Assembly: GCA_030765735.1 (NCBI GenBank) | Contig: JAVCBZ010000094.1 | Coordinates: forward strand, 1-14,954 | Direction of reading: 5' to 3' | Origin: Candidatus Susulua stagnicola | GTDB lineage: Bacteria; Omnitrophota; Gorgyraeia; Duberdicusellales; 4484-171 | DNA: 14,954 bases | Part shown: positions 6,682-14,519 of the stretch, piece after piece | Position numbering within the stretch: position 1 is the first letter of the stretch | Layout: every line of letters starts with the position of its first letter | Notes under the pieces: generated by a model | What the model was told of the DNA's origin: nothing | Database searches by the model: none | What the model saw: only the letters and a program-made list of their open reading frames with translations | Made by a program: the position numbers and the translations under genes

Positions 6682-6741
6682 CAAAAAGGATGAAGTTTAC
6701 CTCAACCTTTTTGATCCTGAGGAATGAAATGACGAAGGATC
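6680..6741 (+). promoter_or_regulatory. Overlapping inverted repeats in the REC-GGDEF leader
   Basis: ATCAAAAAGG (6680-6689) pairs perfectly with CCTTTTTGAT (6706-6715). GATCCT (6713-6718) pairs with AGGATC (6736-6741), which contains the likely ribosome site AAGGA at 6735-6739. The two pairings share 6713-6715, so they compete. CTCAACC is also repeated at 6701-6707 and 6741-6747. This matches no riboswitch class I know. Confidence 0.4.
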
Positions 6742-6751
6742 TCAACCAATC

Positions 6752-7945
6752 ATGGATAAAATCAAAAAGATTTTAATTGTATCCTCAGATGACAAACTCA
6801 AAGATATTCTTGATTTTTGTTTTGATGGTTGGGGGTATGAGGTTTTTTTAAAACACCCTTCACCGGATTCTAGTATTGAAGAAATTAAGAAAGTTTCTCC
6901 AGATGTTATTGTTATTGATGTTCAAACAGCTAGCAAAGAACAGCTTAATATTTGTAGAGTTTTAAAGAAAGATTTTTCTACTGCCTTTATTCCAGTTATA
7001 ACCTTAATTAATAAACGTCACCTACGAGAGGAGCTTCTTAATCTTGAACAAGGGGTAGATGATTACCTTATTAAGCCTCCAGATCCTTTAGATTTACGAA
7101 TAAGAATTGAGATGTCAATAAGAAGATCAAAACATAGTATTCATGCTAGTCCTTTAACTGGTCTTCCCGGAGGAAAGCTTCTTGAGGATACACTTACAGA
7201 AAGGTTAAAATCAGGGACACCATTTTCATTTGCTTATGTGGATATTGATAGTTTTAAGTCTTTTAATGATGTTTACGGGTATCGGAAGGGGGACAAGGTA
7301 ATCTTGCAAACTGCTTATTTATTGTTTATGACTATAAAAGATTTTGGTAATAGTAGTGATTTTATTAGTCATATTGGTGGTGATGATTTTGCATTTATCA
7401 CTACTCCTGGTAGATATGAGAATGTTTGTAAAAACTTTATTAACTTATTTGATAGCCTTATTCCCTTTCATTATTCATTTAGCGATCGCTCTAAGGGATT
7501 TGTTATGGCTAGGGATCGAGCTAGAAAAATGACTAAGACACCTTTAATGAGTGTATCTATTGCTGTATTTAATAAAGATAATTCTTCTAAAGTAAAAAGT
7601 GTTATTGAAATTAATGAGAGGATTGTTGAGATAAAAAAATTTCTAAAAACAATTCCTGAAAGTATATTTATGGCAGAGCGAAGAGATTCAATAACTTTTG
7701 CTAACAAAATTCCTCAAATTGGTAAAAAAGTTCCAACTTATCCTTACCAACCTTTAGGTCAGATATTGCTTGATAAACAGATAATTTCTTATGAGCAATT
7801 AGATCAGGCCTTGAATATACATTGGAAAAAGGGAATAGTTTTAGGTACAGTTCTTAAAGAATTAGGTTTTGCTGGAGATAACCAGATAAAAGAGGCTTTG
7901 AGTGTTCAGCGAGTTAATTTTTCAAATTCAGCCCCAAAGAATTAA
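6752..7945 (+). CDS. REC-GGDEF response regulator with C-terminal MshEN-like motif
   Basis: A probable diguanylate cyclase that makes c-di-GMP. The receiver domain (1-125) has the acceptor Asp56, Thr84 and Lys108, but Ser11-Ser12 replace the usual first acidic residues, leaving D13/D14. The GGDEF domain (about 132-310) keeps metal and substrate residues (VDID 163-166, FND 171-173, GD 180-181). Its signature is GGDDF (209-213) rather than GGDEF. The inhibitory RxxD site is NSSD (200-203), so the arginine is missing. Residues 334-386 contain two motifs of the form LGxxL...G...AL..Q (LGQILLDKQIISYEQLDQAL and LGTVLKELGFAGDNQIKEAL), the layout of the MshEN c-di-GMP-binding domain, with the leading Arg replaced in both. 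An insert after GGDDF (DRSKGF ... PLMSVSIAV) fits a known subgroup. The MscS gene follows 14 bases after its stop. Confidence 0.85.
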   Translation: MDKIKKILIVSSDDKLKDILDFCFDGWGYEVFLKHPSPDSSIEEIKKVSPDVIVIDVQTASKEQLNICRVLKKDFSTAFIPVITLINKRHLREELLNLEQGVDDYLIKPPDPLDLRIRIEMSIRRSKHSIHASPLTGLPGGKLLEDTLTERLKSGTPFSFAYVDIDSFKSFNDVYGYRKGDKVILQTAYLLFMTIKDFGNSSDFISHIGGDDFAFITTPGRYENVCKNFINLFDSLIPFHYSFSDRSKGFVMARDRARKMTKTPLMSVSIAVFNKDNSSKVKSVIEINERIVEIKKFLKTIPESIFMAERRDSITFANKIPQIGKKVPTYPYQPLGQILLDKQIISYEQLDQALNIHWKKGIVLGTVLKELGFAGDNQIKEALSVQRVNFSNSAPKN

Positions 7946-7959
7946 AAATGGAGAAAAGT

Positions 7960-9009
7960 ATGTTTAATGAAATTGCAGAGTTAAGTTTTTTAAATAATCG
8001 AGTTTTAGATTATCTAATTTGTGTGGGTATATTTTTAGTTAGTGTCATTGTGATTAAAATTTTCGAATTAATTATTTTAAAGAAAATAAAGAAATGGGCT
8101 AAGAAGTCAGTAACTACTTTAGACGATTTTGTAGTTAGCGTTTTTGAAAAAGTAGTTGCCCCCTTTCTTTATTTTGGGGCGCTATATTTAAGTGTACAGA
8201 TTTTAGCTTTAGGGACAGTAGTTACTAAAATAATTAATATTGTTGGCATAGCTGTTTTAACTATTGTTATTGTTCGCATAGCTTCAGCATTGATTGCCTA
8301 TGGTTTTGAAATTTATTCGCGCAAAGCTAAGCAGGGATCAGCTAGCGATAATAGTCTTAAAGGCATACTCAAAGTCATTAGGTTTGTTCTTTGGGCAGGA
8401 GCAGTTATATTTTTCTTAGACAATTTAGGATTTAAGATATCAGCAGTAATTGCTGGATTAGGTATTGGTGGAGTGGCTATTGCTTTAGCTGCACAGGCAG
8501 TTTTACAAGATTTATTTAGTTATTTTTCAATACTTTTTGACCGTCCTTTTGAAATTGGCGATTTTATTATTGTTGGCGATCTTTTAGGTACAATAGAACA
8601 TATTGGAATTAAAACTACTCGTATTCGTAGTTTAGGTGGTGAACAATTAGTTTTTTCTAATTCAGACTTAACTAACTCTCGAGTACGTAATTATAAACGA
8701 ATGCAGAAGAGACGAGTAGTTTTTAAGTTAGGTGTAGTTTATGATACTCCACTTAAAAGTTTAAAGGAAATACCTCAAGTTATTGAAGAAGTTATCAAGA
8801 GCATTAAAAATACAATATTTGATCGGGCTCATTTTTCTTCTTATGGTGATTTTAATCTTGTTTTTGAAGTTGTCTACTATGTTTTAAGTAGTGATTATAA
8901 TAAATATATGGACATACAACAAGAGATAAATTTTTTGATTAAGGAAGAATTCGAGAAGAGGAAAATCGAGTTTGCTTTCCCTACTCAGACTATACATTTG
9001 GAGAAGTAG
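7960..9009 (+). CDS. MscS-family mechanosensitive channel
   Basis: A small-conductance mechanosensitive channel that opens under membrane tension and protects against osmotic downshock. It has 349 residues, four to five membrane segments in the first 190, and the pore helix with the Gly/Ala-rich pattern VIAGLGIGGVAIALAAQAVL, followed by LQDLFSYFSILFDRPFEIGD leading into the beta domain, the family's signature. The C-terminal cytoplasmic region is complete and ends PTQTIHLEK. ATG 7960 is preferred because GGAG (7950-7953) lies six bases upstream; an ATG at 7948 (four residues longer) has no ribosome site. It lies 14 bases after the REC-GGDEF stop and 30 before the M48 peptidase gene, so the three look co-transcribed. 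Confidence 0.93.
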   Translation: MFNEIAELSFLNNRVLDYLICVGIFLVSVIVIKIFELIILKKIKKWAKKSVTTLDDFVVSVFEKVVAPFLYFGALYLSVQILALGTVVTKIINIVGIAVLTIVIVRIASALIAYGFEIYSRKAKQGSASDNSLKGILKVIRFVLWAGAVIFFLDNLGFKISAVIAGLGIGGVAIALAAQAVLQDLFSYFSILFDRPFEIGDFIIVGDLLGTIEHIGIKTTRIRSLGGEQLVFSNSDLTNSRVRNYKRMQKRRVVFKLGVVYDTPLKSLKEIPQVIEEVIKSIKNTIFDRAHFSSYGDFNLVFEVVYYVLSSDYNKYMDIQQEINFLIKEEFEKRKIEFAFPTQTIHLEK

Positions 9010-9039
9010 ATTCCAGAATCTTACCTTTTTAAATAAAAA

Positions 9040-10278
9040 ATGAATATTTATTTAATAATTATTTTAACTATTATTATTGGTAATTATATCTTAGATTTAA
9101 TTATTGAGCTATTTAATCTAAGGTCTATAAAGAAAGAATTGCCAGAAGAATTTGTTGGTTTTTATGATGCTAACAAGTATGAGAAGTCTCAAGAGTATTT
9201 GAAAGACAATACTAAGTTTAAATTAATTCAAGGTTTGTTTACGGTTGGGGTGATATTATTTCTTATTTTAAGTGGGGGCTTTAATTTTGTTGATCAATTA
9301 GCTAGAAGCTTTAACTTAAATCTTATTTTTACTGGTCTTATTTTTACTGGAATTTTATTCTTTTTTTTCCAAATTATTGAGATACCGTTTTCTATATATC
9401 ATACTTTTGTTATTGAAGAAAAATATGGTTTTAATCGTACCAAACCTAAGACTTTTTTCTTAGACCTCATAAAGGGTTGGGTATTATCAATCATTATTGG
9501 TGGTTTACTTTTTTCTTTAGTTCTTTGGTTTTTCATAACTAGTGGAGAGTTAGCCTGGATTTTTTGTTGGCTAGGAGTAAGTATATTTGAGTTATTTTTA
9601 ATTTTTATCGCTCCAATAGTTATTATGCCTCTATTTAATAAGTTTATACCCTTAGAAGACGGGGAGTTAAAACAAACTATTGAAACTTATGCAAAAAGCC
9701 AAAATTTTAAGTTAAAGGGCTTATTCAAGATGGACGGTTCTCGACGTTCTTCTAAATCGAATGCTTTTTTTACTGGTTTTGGTAGGTATCGACGTATTGT
9801 TTTGTTCGATACATTAATTAAAAATCATAGCATTAAAGAATTAGTTTCAATATTAGCTCATGAAATGGGGCATTACAAGAAGAAGCATATTTTAAAGACA
9901 ATTATTATCTCGATTCTTGCTAACGGTTTAATGTTTTTCATTCTTTCTCTTTTTATTAACAATCAGGGGTTGTTTGATGCCTTTAGAATGGACAATCTTT
10001 CAATTTATGCTAGTCTTTTGTTTTTTACTTTCCTCTATGCACCAATCAATATAATTCTTTCTTTAGCTGGAAATATTCTTTCACGTAAACATGAGTATGA
10101 AGCTGATAATTATGCAATTACTACCTATAAAAACCCTCAAGCTTTTATTTTAGCTTTAAAGAAGTTAAGTGTAGACAATCTTTCTAATTTAACACCTCAT
10201 CCTTTGAAAGTATTCATGGCTTATAGCCATCCCCCTGTTTTAGAACGGATTAAGGCTCTAAGAGGACATAACCGATAA
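9040..10278 (+). CDS. Ste24-like M48 family membrane metallopeptidase
   Basis: A zinc metalloprotease of the membrane, related to CAAX prenyl protease Ste24 and HtpX. In bacteria such proteins are usually linked to membrane protein quality control. It has 412 residues. The N-terminal half has several membrane segments and the M48 N-terminal signature around FIEE-KYGFN (VIEEKYGFNRT). The zinc site is HEMGH at 274-278 and the third ligand is in HEYEAD (E352-D356, ExxxD). A further hydrophobic pair lies between the two zinc motifs. The ATG at 9040 has no clear ribosome site; the upstream gap is only 30 bases. All catalytic residues are present. Substrates are unknown; a prenylation pathway need not exist. 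Confidence 0.93.
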   Translation: MNIYLIIILTIIIGNYILDLIIELFNLRSIKKELPEEFVGFYDANKYEKSQEYLKDNTKFKLIQGLFTVGVILFLILSGGFNFVDQLARSFNLNLIFTGLIFTGILFFFFQIIEIPFSIYHTFVIEEKYGFNRTKPKTFFLDLIKGWVLSIIIGGLLFSLVLWFFITSGELAWIFCWLGVSIFELFLIFIAPIVIMPLFNKFIPLEDGELKQTIETYAKSQNFKLKGLFKMDGSRRSSKSNAFFTGFGRYRRIVLFDTLIKNHSIKELVSILAHEMGHYKKKHILKTIIISILANGLMFFILSLFINNQGLFDAFRMDNLSIYASLLFFTFLYAPINIILSLAGNILSRKHEYEADNYAITTYKNPQAFILALKKLSVDNLSNLTPHPLKVFMAYSHPPVLERIKALRGHNR

Positions 10279-10292
10279 TTGCTAATTAAAGG

Positions 10293-10304
10293 AGTTTTAA
10301 AACT
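10293..10304. repeat. 12-bp perfect palindrome upstream of dinB
   Basis: AGTTTTAAAACT is its own reverse complement and lies 33 bases before the dinB ATG. A second inverted pair, GATAATT (10274-10280) and AATTATC (10313-10319), encloses it. It might be an operator for damage control of dinB, but AT-rich DNA yields such palindromes by chance. Confidence 0.35.
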
Positions 10305-10337
10305 GAATTATAAATTATCAATTATAACTTATCGATT

Positions 10338-11528
10338 ATGAAATACATTTTACATATAGATATGGATGCTTTTTTTGCAGCCATAGAACAACGCGATAAC
10401 CCTGATTTTCTAGGTAAGCCAGTTATAATTGGAGCTGATCCTAAAGGCGGAAAAGGGAGAGGGGTTGTTTCAACTTGTTCTTATGAAGCTCGAAAATTTG
10501 GTGTTCATTCTGGACAACCAATATCTATTGCTTATAAAATGTGCCCTAAGGGTATATTTTTGTCAGTAGATTCCCAAAAATATAGTCAAGTATCTAATGA
10601 AATTTATGAAATTTTTTGTGAATTTACGCCTAAGGTAGAGATGACAAGCGTTGATGAAGCTTTTCTGGATATAACTGGGAGTTGCCATCTTTTCGGAGGT
10701 CCCTTAGAAACCTGCAAGAGATTAAAGCTTAGAATAAAGGAAAAAATTAATCTAATTGCTTCAGTCGGATTAGCATCTACTAAGATGGTTGCTAAAATTG
10801 CTTCAGACATTGATAAACCTGATGGTTTAGTTGAGGTAAGCCAAGATAAAACGTTTGATTTTCTTTGGCCTTTAGATATTGGTAAAATTTCAGGGTTGGG
10901 AAAAAAGAGTAAAGTTGTTTTTAACAATTTAGGGATTAAGACTATTGGTGATTTAGCTAAGAAGAGTTTAGAAGAAGTAGAGCAAATATTAGGTAAAAAT
11001 GGGGGATACTTTTGGGCTTTAGCTAATGGCATAGATGATAGAGATGTGGAAACTGGACAAGAGGCAAAATCAATAAGTAATGAACATACCTTTGATCAGG
11101 ATGTTGGGGATGCAAGAATAATTGATGTTGCTTTGATTAGCCTTTGTGAAAAGGTATCTGGTCGTCTGCGTCGAGAAGGTTTTAAGGGTAAAACCATTAC
11201 CTTAAAAATAAGGTTAGAAGGATTTTTGACTTTTAGTCGAGCCAAAACTTTGAACAAGCCAACTAATTTTATGGATACAATCTATAAAACCATAAAAGAA
11301 CTTTTAAATAATTTTGATTGTAAAGGGAAAAAGGTGAGATTAATTGGAGTTAAGGTTTCAAACTTTGTTTTTGGAGAAGTTCAGACTACTCTTTTTGAGC
11401 GTGAGGATGAAGAAAAACAGGAAAGAATGCATATGGCTATTGATATGATAAAGGATAAATTTGGTGGGGAAGCAATTTTTCGAGCTGGCAATGATTTAGC
11501 TCTTAAGCAAAGAGATGAAAAGCCTTGA
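10338..11528 (+). CDS. dinB: DNA polymerase IV (DinB, Y-family)
   Basis: An error-prone translesion DNA polymerase that copies past damaged bases. It has 396 residues, slightly longer than the E. coli enzyme at 351. The catalytic acids are intact: D8 in HIDMDAFFAAIEQRDNP, and D106-E107 in SVDEAFLDITG. The steric-gate region (DAFFA) and the helix-hairpin-helix segment (ISGLGKKSKVVFNNLGIKTIGDLA) are clear, and the little-finger domain follows. QTTLF at 349-353 matches the QxxLF sliding-clamp-binding motif. The ATG at 10338 has no obvious ribosome site, though the protein begins exactly at the expected MKYILHIDMDAF. It follows the peptidase gene by 59 bases, which hold a palindrome that may be regulatory. 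Its 3' end overlaps the -35 box of the next gene's promoter. Confidence 0.96.
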   Translation: MKYILHIDMDAFFAAIEQRDNPDFLGKPVIIGADPKGGKGRGVVSTCSYEARKFGVHSGQPISIAYKMCPKGIFLSVDSQKYSQVSNEIYEIFCEFTPKVEMTSVDEAFLDITGSCHLFGGPLETCKRLKLRIKEKINLIASVGLASTKMVAKIASDIDKPDGLVEVSQDKTFDFLWPLDIGKISGLGKKSKVVFNNLGIKTIGDLAKKSLEEVEQILGKNGGYFWALANGIDDRDVETGQEAKSISNEHTFDQDVGDARIIDVALISLCEKVSGRLRREGFKGKTITLKIRLEGFLTFSRAKTLNKPTNFMDTIYKTIKELLNNFDCKGKKVRLIGVKVSNFVFGEVQTTLFEREDEEKQERMHMAIDMIKDKFGGEAIFRAGNDLALKQRDEKP

Positions 11529-11553
11529 CTAGCCTAAATTGTCTATATAAAAT
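11525..11553 (+). promoter_or_regulatory. Sigma-70-type promoter for the REC-EAL gene
   Basis: TTGACT (11525-11530), a 17-base spacer and TAAAAT (11548-11553) make a good promoter. Its -35 overlaps the dinB stop codon. Transcription would start near 11560, 36 bases before the ATG. AGGAGAGG at 11573-11580 is further than usual from that start (15 bases). Confidence 0.6.
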
Positions 11554-11595
11554 AATTTGTTAAAGAACTTTTAGGAGAGGATTAGAAAAGTTAAT

Positions 11596-12714
11596 ATGTC
11601 TGCGACAAAAAAAAGAATTCTTTTAGTTGATGATGATTGTAAGCTTTCTGATATGTTTAGTAGGAGCTTGCATTCTCGTGATTATATCGTAAGTGTGGCT
11701 AATACTGGGAAAGAAGCTTTAGAAAAAGCAAAAGAAATACCTGACCTTATTCTTTTGGATTTAGAGTTGCCCGATATAAGTGGTTATAACGTTTGTTGTC
11801 AGTTACGTGAACACAAAACAACTAGGAAAATTCCTATTATCATGATTACAGGCAAAATTTTCTGTCAAGATAAAATTGAAGGTTTGTATATTGGCGCTGA
11901 TGACTATATTACTAAGCCTTTTGCGGTTGAAGAATTGTTTGCTCGAGTAGAAGCAGTTTTGCAGCGTAGCCAGCCTTTTGAAGAGAGAGTAAAAGACAAA
12001 GATCAAGAAAATAAAGAAATCAAGGATATTATTGATGGTGAGTTGATTATGCCATATTTTCAATCTATATTTTTTTTAAAACCTCGATCATTTTTAGGCA
12101 GGGAATTCTTAAGTCGACCACCAGCTCAAGGGTATTCTGGGAATACTGAAAGTTTGTTTGATTCAGCTTTTCATTTAAATATGCTTTTTGATTTAGAGAA
12201 AATGTGTCATAGAAAAGCTTTAGTTAGTTTGGGGGATAAGACTATAGACAGTTTAACCTTTTTTAATGTTAGTCCTTATCTTCTTCAGGATAAAAAGTTT
12301 GAAGAATTTAGTTCATTATATGAAAATTATACTCAAGCTGAAAATATTGTTTTGGAACTGACTGAGCGTATAGCAATTAGTAATTTTTCTAGCTTTTTAA
12401 AGACTTTAAAATTTTTTAAAGAAAAGGGATTTAAAATTTCTATTGATGATATTGGTAGCGGATATGCTGCATTGGATTTAATAGTTGAAATTAAGCCGGA
12501 TTTTATAAAAATTGATAAACATCTTATCCAAGATGTCCAAGATAATAAGGTTAAGCAAAATCTTCTTAAGGCGATAATTAGTTTTTGTGGAAAGAGTGAA
12601 ATTACTTCTATTGCTGAAGGAATTGAGAAGGAAGAGGAATTAGAAGCTTTAACAGATTATGGTGTTGATGCTGGGCAAGGCTATCTTTTAGCAAGACCTA
12701 GTCAGGATGTTTAA
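11596..12714 (+). CDS. REC-EAL response regulator, probable c-di-GMP phosphodiesterase
   Basis: A two-domain regulator predicted to break down c-di-GMP. The receiver domain (1-125) has D12/D13, acceptor Asp55, Thr85 and Lys107, all standard. The EAL domain covers about 148-372. Its signature reads E170-F-L (GREFLSR) instead of EAL. The metal and catalytic positions seen in active enzymes are kept: E170, N224 (FFNVSP), E254 (LELTER), D284-D285 (IDDIGSGYAAL), K305 (KPDFIKID), E341 (AEGIE) and Q361 (GQGYLL). The domain is slightly short between EFL and the Asn, but activity is plausible. It is the natural opponent of the REC-GGDEF protein 3.6 kb upstream and lies directly before pilB. No histidine kinase gene is in the window. 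Confidence 0.9.
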   Translation: MSATKKRILLVDDDCKLSDMFSRSLHSRDYIVSVANTGKEALEKAKEIPDLILLDLELPDISGYNVCCQLREHKTTRKIPIIMITGKIFCQDKIEGLYIGADDYITKPFAVEELFARVEAVLQRSQPFEERVKDKDQENKEIKDIIDGELIMPYFQSIFFLKPRSFLGREFLSRPPAQGYSGNTESLFDSAFHLNMLFDLEKMCHRKALVSLGDKTIDSLTFFNVSPYLLQDKKFEEFSSLYENYTQAENIVLELTERIAISNFSSFLKTLKFFKEKGFKISIDDIGSGYAALDLIVEIKPDFIKIDKHLIQDVQDNKVKQNLLKAIISFCGKSEITSIAEGIEKEEELEALTDYGVDAGQGYLLARPSQDV

Positions 12715-12729
12715 TGATTTTGTTTTTTA

Positions 12730-12757
12730 TTGTGTAAAGTACTAATTTTGATAAAAT
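12730..12757 (+). promoter_or_regulatory. Promoter for pilB-pilC
   Basis: TTGTGT (12730-12735), a 16-base spacer and TAAAAT (12752-12757), preceded by TGA (12749-12751), give an extended -10. Transcription would begin near 12764, leaving a leader of about 67 bases. Confidence 0.5.
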
Positions 12758-12793
12758 AAAAGTTATAAAGGGCATCTTAAGAGAGATTTAGAA

Positions 12794-12838
12794 ATGATAA
12801 AGATTAATAAACAATTGGGGTGGAATAAATATGGCTAG
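12794..12838 (+). CDS. Possible 14-residue leader peptide overlapping the pilB start
   Basis: The ATG at 12794 opens MIKINKQLGWNKYG and stops at 12836-12838, five bases inside pilB in another frame. GAGAG at 12781-12785 could serve as a ribosome site. The overlap would allow translational coupling, but an open run this short can arise by chance. Confidence 0.2.
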   Translation: MIKINKQLGWNKYG

Positions 12839-14504
12839 AAAATTAAATATTAATTTGTTAGTAGAAAAAGGAATAATTACTAAAGAGCAGCTTAGCAAAG
12901 CCAACGAAGAAGTTAATAGGAATGGTTTGTCTATAGAGAAATCTTTAGAAAAGTTAGGTTTTATTTCTGAGATCGATATAGTTAGAGCCGTAGCTGAATC
13001 TTTAGGTACTCCTTTTATGGATTTGGATGATTATTTAATTGATCCTGAAGTTATCAAATTAGTTCCTGAAAGTTTAGCCAAGAAACATAAAGCTGTACCA
13101 TTATTTAAAATAGGCAATACTTTAACTGTAGCTATGGTAGACCCACAAGACATTAATGTGATTGATGATATTAGAAAGAGTAGTGGGGTTGAGGCTGTTG
13201 ATCCAGTTCTTTCTACTCTTGATATGATACAGAAAGTTATTGATCAATATTATGGTGCCTTAGGAAATGTTGACAACATAGTTAAAGGGTTATCGAAAGA
13301 AATAATTGAAAAGAAGAGTAAAGAATCTGCAGGATTAGCTGAGATTGCCATTGATGCTCCGGTAATCAAATTAGTTAATTTAATTATTATGCAAGCAGTT
13401 AAAGATGGGGCAAGTGATATTCACATTGAACCTGATCAAGACAAAGTTCTTATTCGTTATCGTATTGATGGAATTTTGCATGGGGTTCAGGAACTGCCTA
13501 AACATTTGCAAAGTGCGATAGCTTCACGGATTAAGGTAGTCTCTGATATGGACATTGCTGAGGCTCGTAAGCCTCAAGATGGTAGAATGCAACTTAAGGT
13601 AGAAAATAAAAGTTTAGATTTAAGGGTTTCTTCTTTTCCTACTATTTATGGCGAAAATATTGTAATTAGAATTCTTGATAAGGCTTCAGTACTTTTAGGA
13701 TTGGCGGAATTAGGGCTTTCTGCTGAAGTTACCGAGCATTTTAGTAAGATAATTAGGCGTCCTAATGGGATAATTCTTGTAACTGGCCCTACTGGTTCAG
13801 GGAAAACTACTACTCTTTATTCAGCATTATCAACTATAAATTCTATGGAAAAAAATATAATTACTATTGAAGATCCGGTTGAGTATGAGTTACCTTTGAT
13901 TCGTCAGACTCAGGTTAATCCTAAGGCTGGTTTAACTTTTGCTAACGGGTTGAGGAATATTTTACGCCAAGACCCTGATGTTATAATGGTTGGTGAAATT
14001 CGAGATAAAGAAACTGCTGAGGTTGCGATTCAAGCCTCGCTAACAGGACATTTAGTTTTTTCGACTCTTCATACTAGTGATGCTTCTAGTGTTTTGACTC
14101 GTTTGTTGGATATGGGGATTGAACCATTTTTAGTTTCAGGGTCAATTGTTGCCATTCTAGCTCAACGTCTAGTAAGAGTGATTTGTCCTAAGTGTAAAGA
14201 AGAGCATATACCTTCAGATGAAGTGCGTGAAGAGTTAAAATTAAGTGAAGAATCAAAGTTTTATCAAGGTAAAGGATGTCGTAGCTGTAAGAATACAGGA
14301 TTTTCTGGAAGAATAGGGATTTATGAATTATTGGTAGTAAATGATGAAATTAGAAATATGATTGCAGTTAAAACATCAGCAAAAGAGATTAAGAAGAAAG
14401 CAATTGAATTAGGCATGTGTGTTTTGCATGATGATGGTATGGAAAAAGCTCGCAAGGGGATAACTACTCTTGCTGAAGTTTTGAGAGTAACTGAGGAAAG
14501 TTAA
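12831..14504 (+). CDS. pilB: Type IV pilus / type II secretion assembly ATPase (PilB/GspE family)
   Basis: A cytoplasmic hexameric ATPase that powers pilus or pseudopilus assembly. It has 557 residues. The N-terminal domain (about 1-130) is the GspE/MshEN type, but the LGxxL residues of the c-di-GMP-binding motif are not kept here, so nucleotide binding by it is doubtful. The ATPase core has Walker A GPTGSGKTT (319-327), an Asp box (ITIEDPVEYEL), Walker B DPDVIMVGEIRD (381-392) and the His box LTGHLVFSTLHT. A zinc-binding pair CPKC (C452, C455) and CRSC (C483, C486) is complete. ATG 12831 is preceded by GGGGTGG. pilC follows after 15 bases. PilB and GspE cannot be separated firmly on sequence alone; no pilT, secretin or pilin gene is visible to decide. 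Confidence 0.95.
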   Translation: MARKLNINLLVEKGIITKEQLSKANEEVNRNGLSIEKSLEKLGFISEIDIVRAVAESLGTPFMDLDDYLIDPEVIKLVPESLAKKHKAVPLFKIGNTLTVAMVDPQDINVIDDIRKSSGVEAVDPVLSTLDMIQKVIDQYYGALGNVDNIVKGLSKEIIEKKSKESAGLAEIAIDAPVIKLVNLIIMQAVKDGASDIHIEPDQDKVLIRYRIDGILHGVQELPKHLQSAIASRIKVVSDMDIAEARKPQDGRMQLKVENKSLDLRVSSFPTIYGENIVIRILDKASVLLGLAELGLSAEVTEHFSKIIRRPNGIILVTGPTGSGKTTTLYSALSTINSMEKNIITIEDPVEYELPLIRQTQVNPKAGLTFANGLRNILRQDPDVIMVGEIRDKETAEVAIQASLTGHLVFSTLHTSDASSVLTRLLDMGIEPFLVSGSIVAILAQRLVRVICPKCKEEHIPSDEVREELKLSEESKFYQGKGCRSCKNTGFSGRIGIYELLVVNDEIRNMIAVKTSAKEIKKKAIELGMCVLHDDGMEKARKGITTLAEVLRVTEES

Positions 14505-14519
14505 ATAAGCAGGTTGATA

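Noticed and set aside
6683..6751. c-di-GMP riboswitch before the REC-GGDEF gene
   Set aside because: The leader is too short and shows none of the conserved class I or II segments; only simple inverted repeats are visible.
7344..7707. Open frames at 7344-7532 (+) and 7471-7707 (-)
   Set aside because: Shadows within the REC-GGDEF gene, with no supporting ribosome site or domain.
10604..11032. 142-codon open frame on the - strand
   Set aside because: Antisense to the conserved core of dinB.
11803..12063. 86-codon open frame on the - strand
   Set aside because: Antisense to the REC-EAL gene and without domain features.
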